Below, piece by piece: positions 60,562 to 61,344 of a stretch of 61,344 nt of DNA; position 1 is the first letter of the stretch; every line of letters begins with the position of its first letter. The translations under genes and the position numbers were made by a program. Origin of the DNA: JBFXIE01 sp050176255 (GTDB taxonomy: Bacteria; Pseudomonadota; Gammaproteobacteria; Burkholderiales; Burkholderiaceae_C); NCBI RefSeq assembly GCF_050176255.1, contig NZ_JBFXIE010000016.1; one strand, 5' to 3'. Below the pieces are notes generated by a model that was not told where the DNA came from, searched no databases, and saw only the letters and a program-made list of their open reading frames with translations.

Positions 60562-60939
60562 ATGACCTCGCTGGCAACCCCTTTCAACGACAGCCTGCGC
60601 GCGGGCGTGGTGCGCTTTCAACGCTGCGCCGCCTGCGGCCATGCCCAGACCCTGGCGCGCTACGCCTGCCAACGCTGCGGCCACGACCGGCTGGACTGGC
60701 GCGACGCCGCTGGCACCGGCGCCGTGTGCGCCGCCACGGTGGTGGCGCGCGCGCCCTCGGAGGACTTCCGCGCGCTGGCGCCCTACACGCTGGTGATCGT
60801 GCAGCTCGACGAGGGCCCGCGCCTCATGGGCCACGCGGCCGCGGGTGTGCAGATCGGCGAGCGCGTGCGCGCCGAATTCTTCGAGCACCAGGGCCGGCCG
60901 CTGCTGCGCTTCGTGCCAGATGAAGCAACACCCCCCTGA
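60562..60939 (+). CDS. Zinc-ribbon OB-fold protein (DUF35-like), thiolase partner
   Basis: 125 residues. Four cysteines in CAACGH and CQRCGH form a rubredoxin-like zinc ribbon at residues 22-41, followed by an OB fold (GTGAVCAATVVARAPSEDFRALAPYTLVIVQLDEGPRLMGHAAAGVQIGERVRAEF). Such proteins form obligate complexes with thiolase-like subunits. The ribosome site CGGAGGG lies within the end of the preceding gene. Confidence 0.88.
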   Translation: MTSLATPFNDSLRAGVVRFQRCAACGHAQTLARYACQRCGHDRLDWRDAAGTGAVCAATVVARAPSEDFRALAPYTLVIVQLDEGPRLMGHAAAGVQIGERVRAEFFEHQGRPLLRFVPDEATPP

Positions 60940-61027
60940 GACGCTTCGCGTCCTCCCCCCGCTCTCGCATTGCTGCGCAACGCGGGCAGGGGGACGCAGC
61001 CCTCGCTGCGGGGCGGCCCTTGCTCGG
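60931..61027. repeat. R2 long intergenic repeat, copy 2
   Basis: CCCCCTGAGACGCTTCGCGTC, then CCCCCC, TCTCGCATTGCTGCG and GGGCAGGGGGACGCAGCC. Same block order as 38966-39070, with internal hairpins. Its first bases overlap the OB-fold gene stop. Confidence 0.7.
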
Positions 61028-61105
61028 CTGCCCTGGTTTCGGTTGCGCCAGTTGCATCGGCCGCGCTTTTCATCCATCGACTGAAAGATCACAAGGAGAC
61101 AAACC

Positions 61106-61344
61106 ATGCCATTCACCTCTTTACACCGCCGCCGCTTCACGGGCCTGGTCTGCGCCGCGCTGTGCGCCGCTGCCTCGCCCTTCGCCTGGGCCAACGACTA
61201 CCCCAACAAGCCCGTGAAGCTGGTCGTGCCTTACCCGCCGGGCGGGCCCACCGACATCGTGGCGCGCGTGGTGGCGCAAAAGCTGCAGGAGCAGATGGGC
61301 CAGCCCTTCGTGATCGACAACCGCCCCGGCGGGGGCGCCAACAT
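61106..61344 (+). CDS. Bug/TctC-family solute receptor (3' end outside window)
   Basis: The first 79 residues are visible. A signal peptide (HRRRFTGLVCAALCAAASPFAWA) precedes the mature N-terminus NDYPNKPVKLVVPYPPGGPTDIVARVVAQKLQEQMGQPFVIDNRPGGGAN, diagnostic of Bordetella uptake gene receptors. These periplasmic proteins bind carboxylates and occur in many copies in Comamonadaceae. AAGGAG precedes the ATG by 9 nt. It is likely part of the IclR-controlled catabolic cluster. Confidence 0.92.
   Translation, partial: MPFTSLHRRRFTGLVCAALCAAASPFAWANDYPNKPVKLVVPYPPGGPTDIVARVVAQKLQEQMGQPFVIDNRPGGGAN

Overview
The window is high-GC and gene-dense, and its gene content is that of a betaproteobacterium of the order Burkholderiales, most likely Comamonadaceae (Acidovorax/Alicycliphilus/Diaphorobacter-like). 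The pointers are leuS-lptE-holA ahead of proA, divergent bamE/fur, hpf-ptsN-hprK, a Bug-type solute receptor, and two dispersed repeat families of a kind I associate with Comamonadaceae. This is chromosomal sequence. I see no transposase, integrase, tRNA, rRNA or CRISPR array.

Layout. 1-5534 (minus): kup (cut by the window edge), gshA, trkH and trkA, i.e. potassium uptake plus the first step of glutathione synthesis. 5599-14056 (minus): proA, then a four-gene accessory cassette (6999-9853), then holA-lptE-leuS. holA and lptE are interrupted by a 100-N assembly gap at 10893-10992. 14211-18594: a small MscS-type channel, exbD-exbB, dapB, bamE and fur. 18617-20556: hprK, ptsN and hpf (nitrogen-PTS and ribosome hibernation). 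20887-25855: purC, cnoX-like thioredoxin, purE, purK and sua5. 25944-31036: two convergent SGNH-type lipoproteins (one catalytically degenerate), a diguanylate cyclase and a PBP4-type carboxypeptidase. 31110-33105: tsaB, rimI and a degenerate uracil-DNA-glycosylase-like gene carrying a 9-bp tandem repeat. 33337-37776: a tungsten aldehyde oxidoreductase operon (FeS subunit, W subunit, FAD subunit, MoaD-like protein, small unknown). 37856-38961: a seven-codon leader ORF and hairpin ahead of corA. 39174-50369 (minus): mtnN, fadD, pntB, pntA, fba, pyk, pepP and murU. 50520-53612: tkt and gap. 53800-58321: a second short HPF-like protein, a C26 amidotransferase-like hydrolase, DUF4265, slyD, pirin and a DTW-domain protein. 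58542-61344: IclR regulator, thiolase-fold protein, OB-fold partner and the start of a Bug receptor.

Most interesting locus: the minus-strand cassette 9853-6999. It encodes a 41-codon peptide with a near-perfect Shine-Dalgarno; an astacin-type zinc protease with a tail of about eight 12-residue K/D/E/T-rich repeats; an MvdC/MvdD-like ATP-grasp ligase (the enzyme class that makes ester/amide side-chain crosslinks in microviridin-type peptides); and a YbaY-like domain protein. The four genes are spaced 2 nt apart or overlap by 4 or 14 nt, so they look translationally coupled. I infer a graspetide-like peptide or protein modification system.

A second window-wide feature is a dispersed hairpin-forming repeat of about 45-60 bp, called R1 here. 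It has a left block TTAGCGCTTG, a right block CAAGCGCTGGCAGCTAT and an A/T-rich tail. It recurs about every 4 kb, sits in all three main junctions of the aldehyde oxidoreductase operon, and is apparently read through in frame inside several housekeeping genes (leuS, cnoX, purK, sua5, mtnN, murU). A different, longer family (R2) lies intergenically at 38966 and 60931, and a related palindrome appears to form an in-frame insert in purK.
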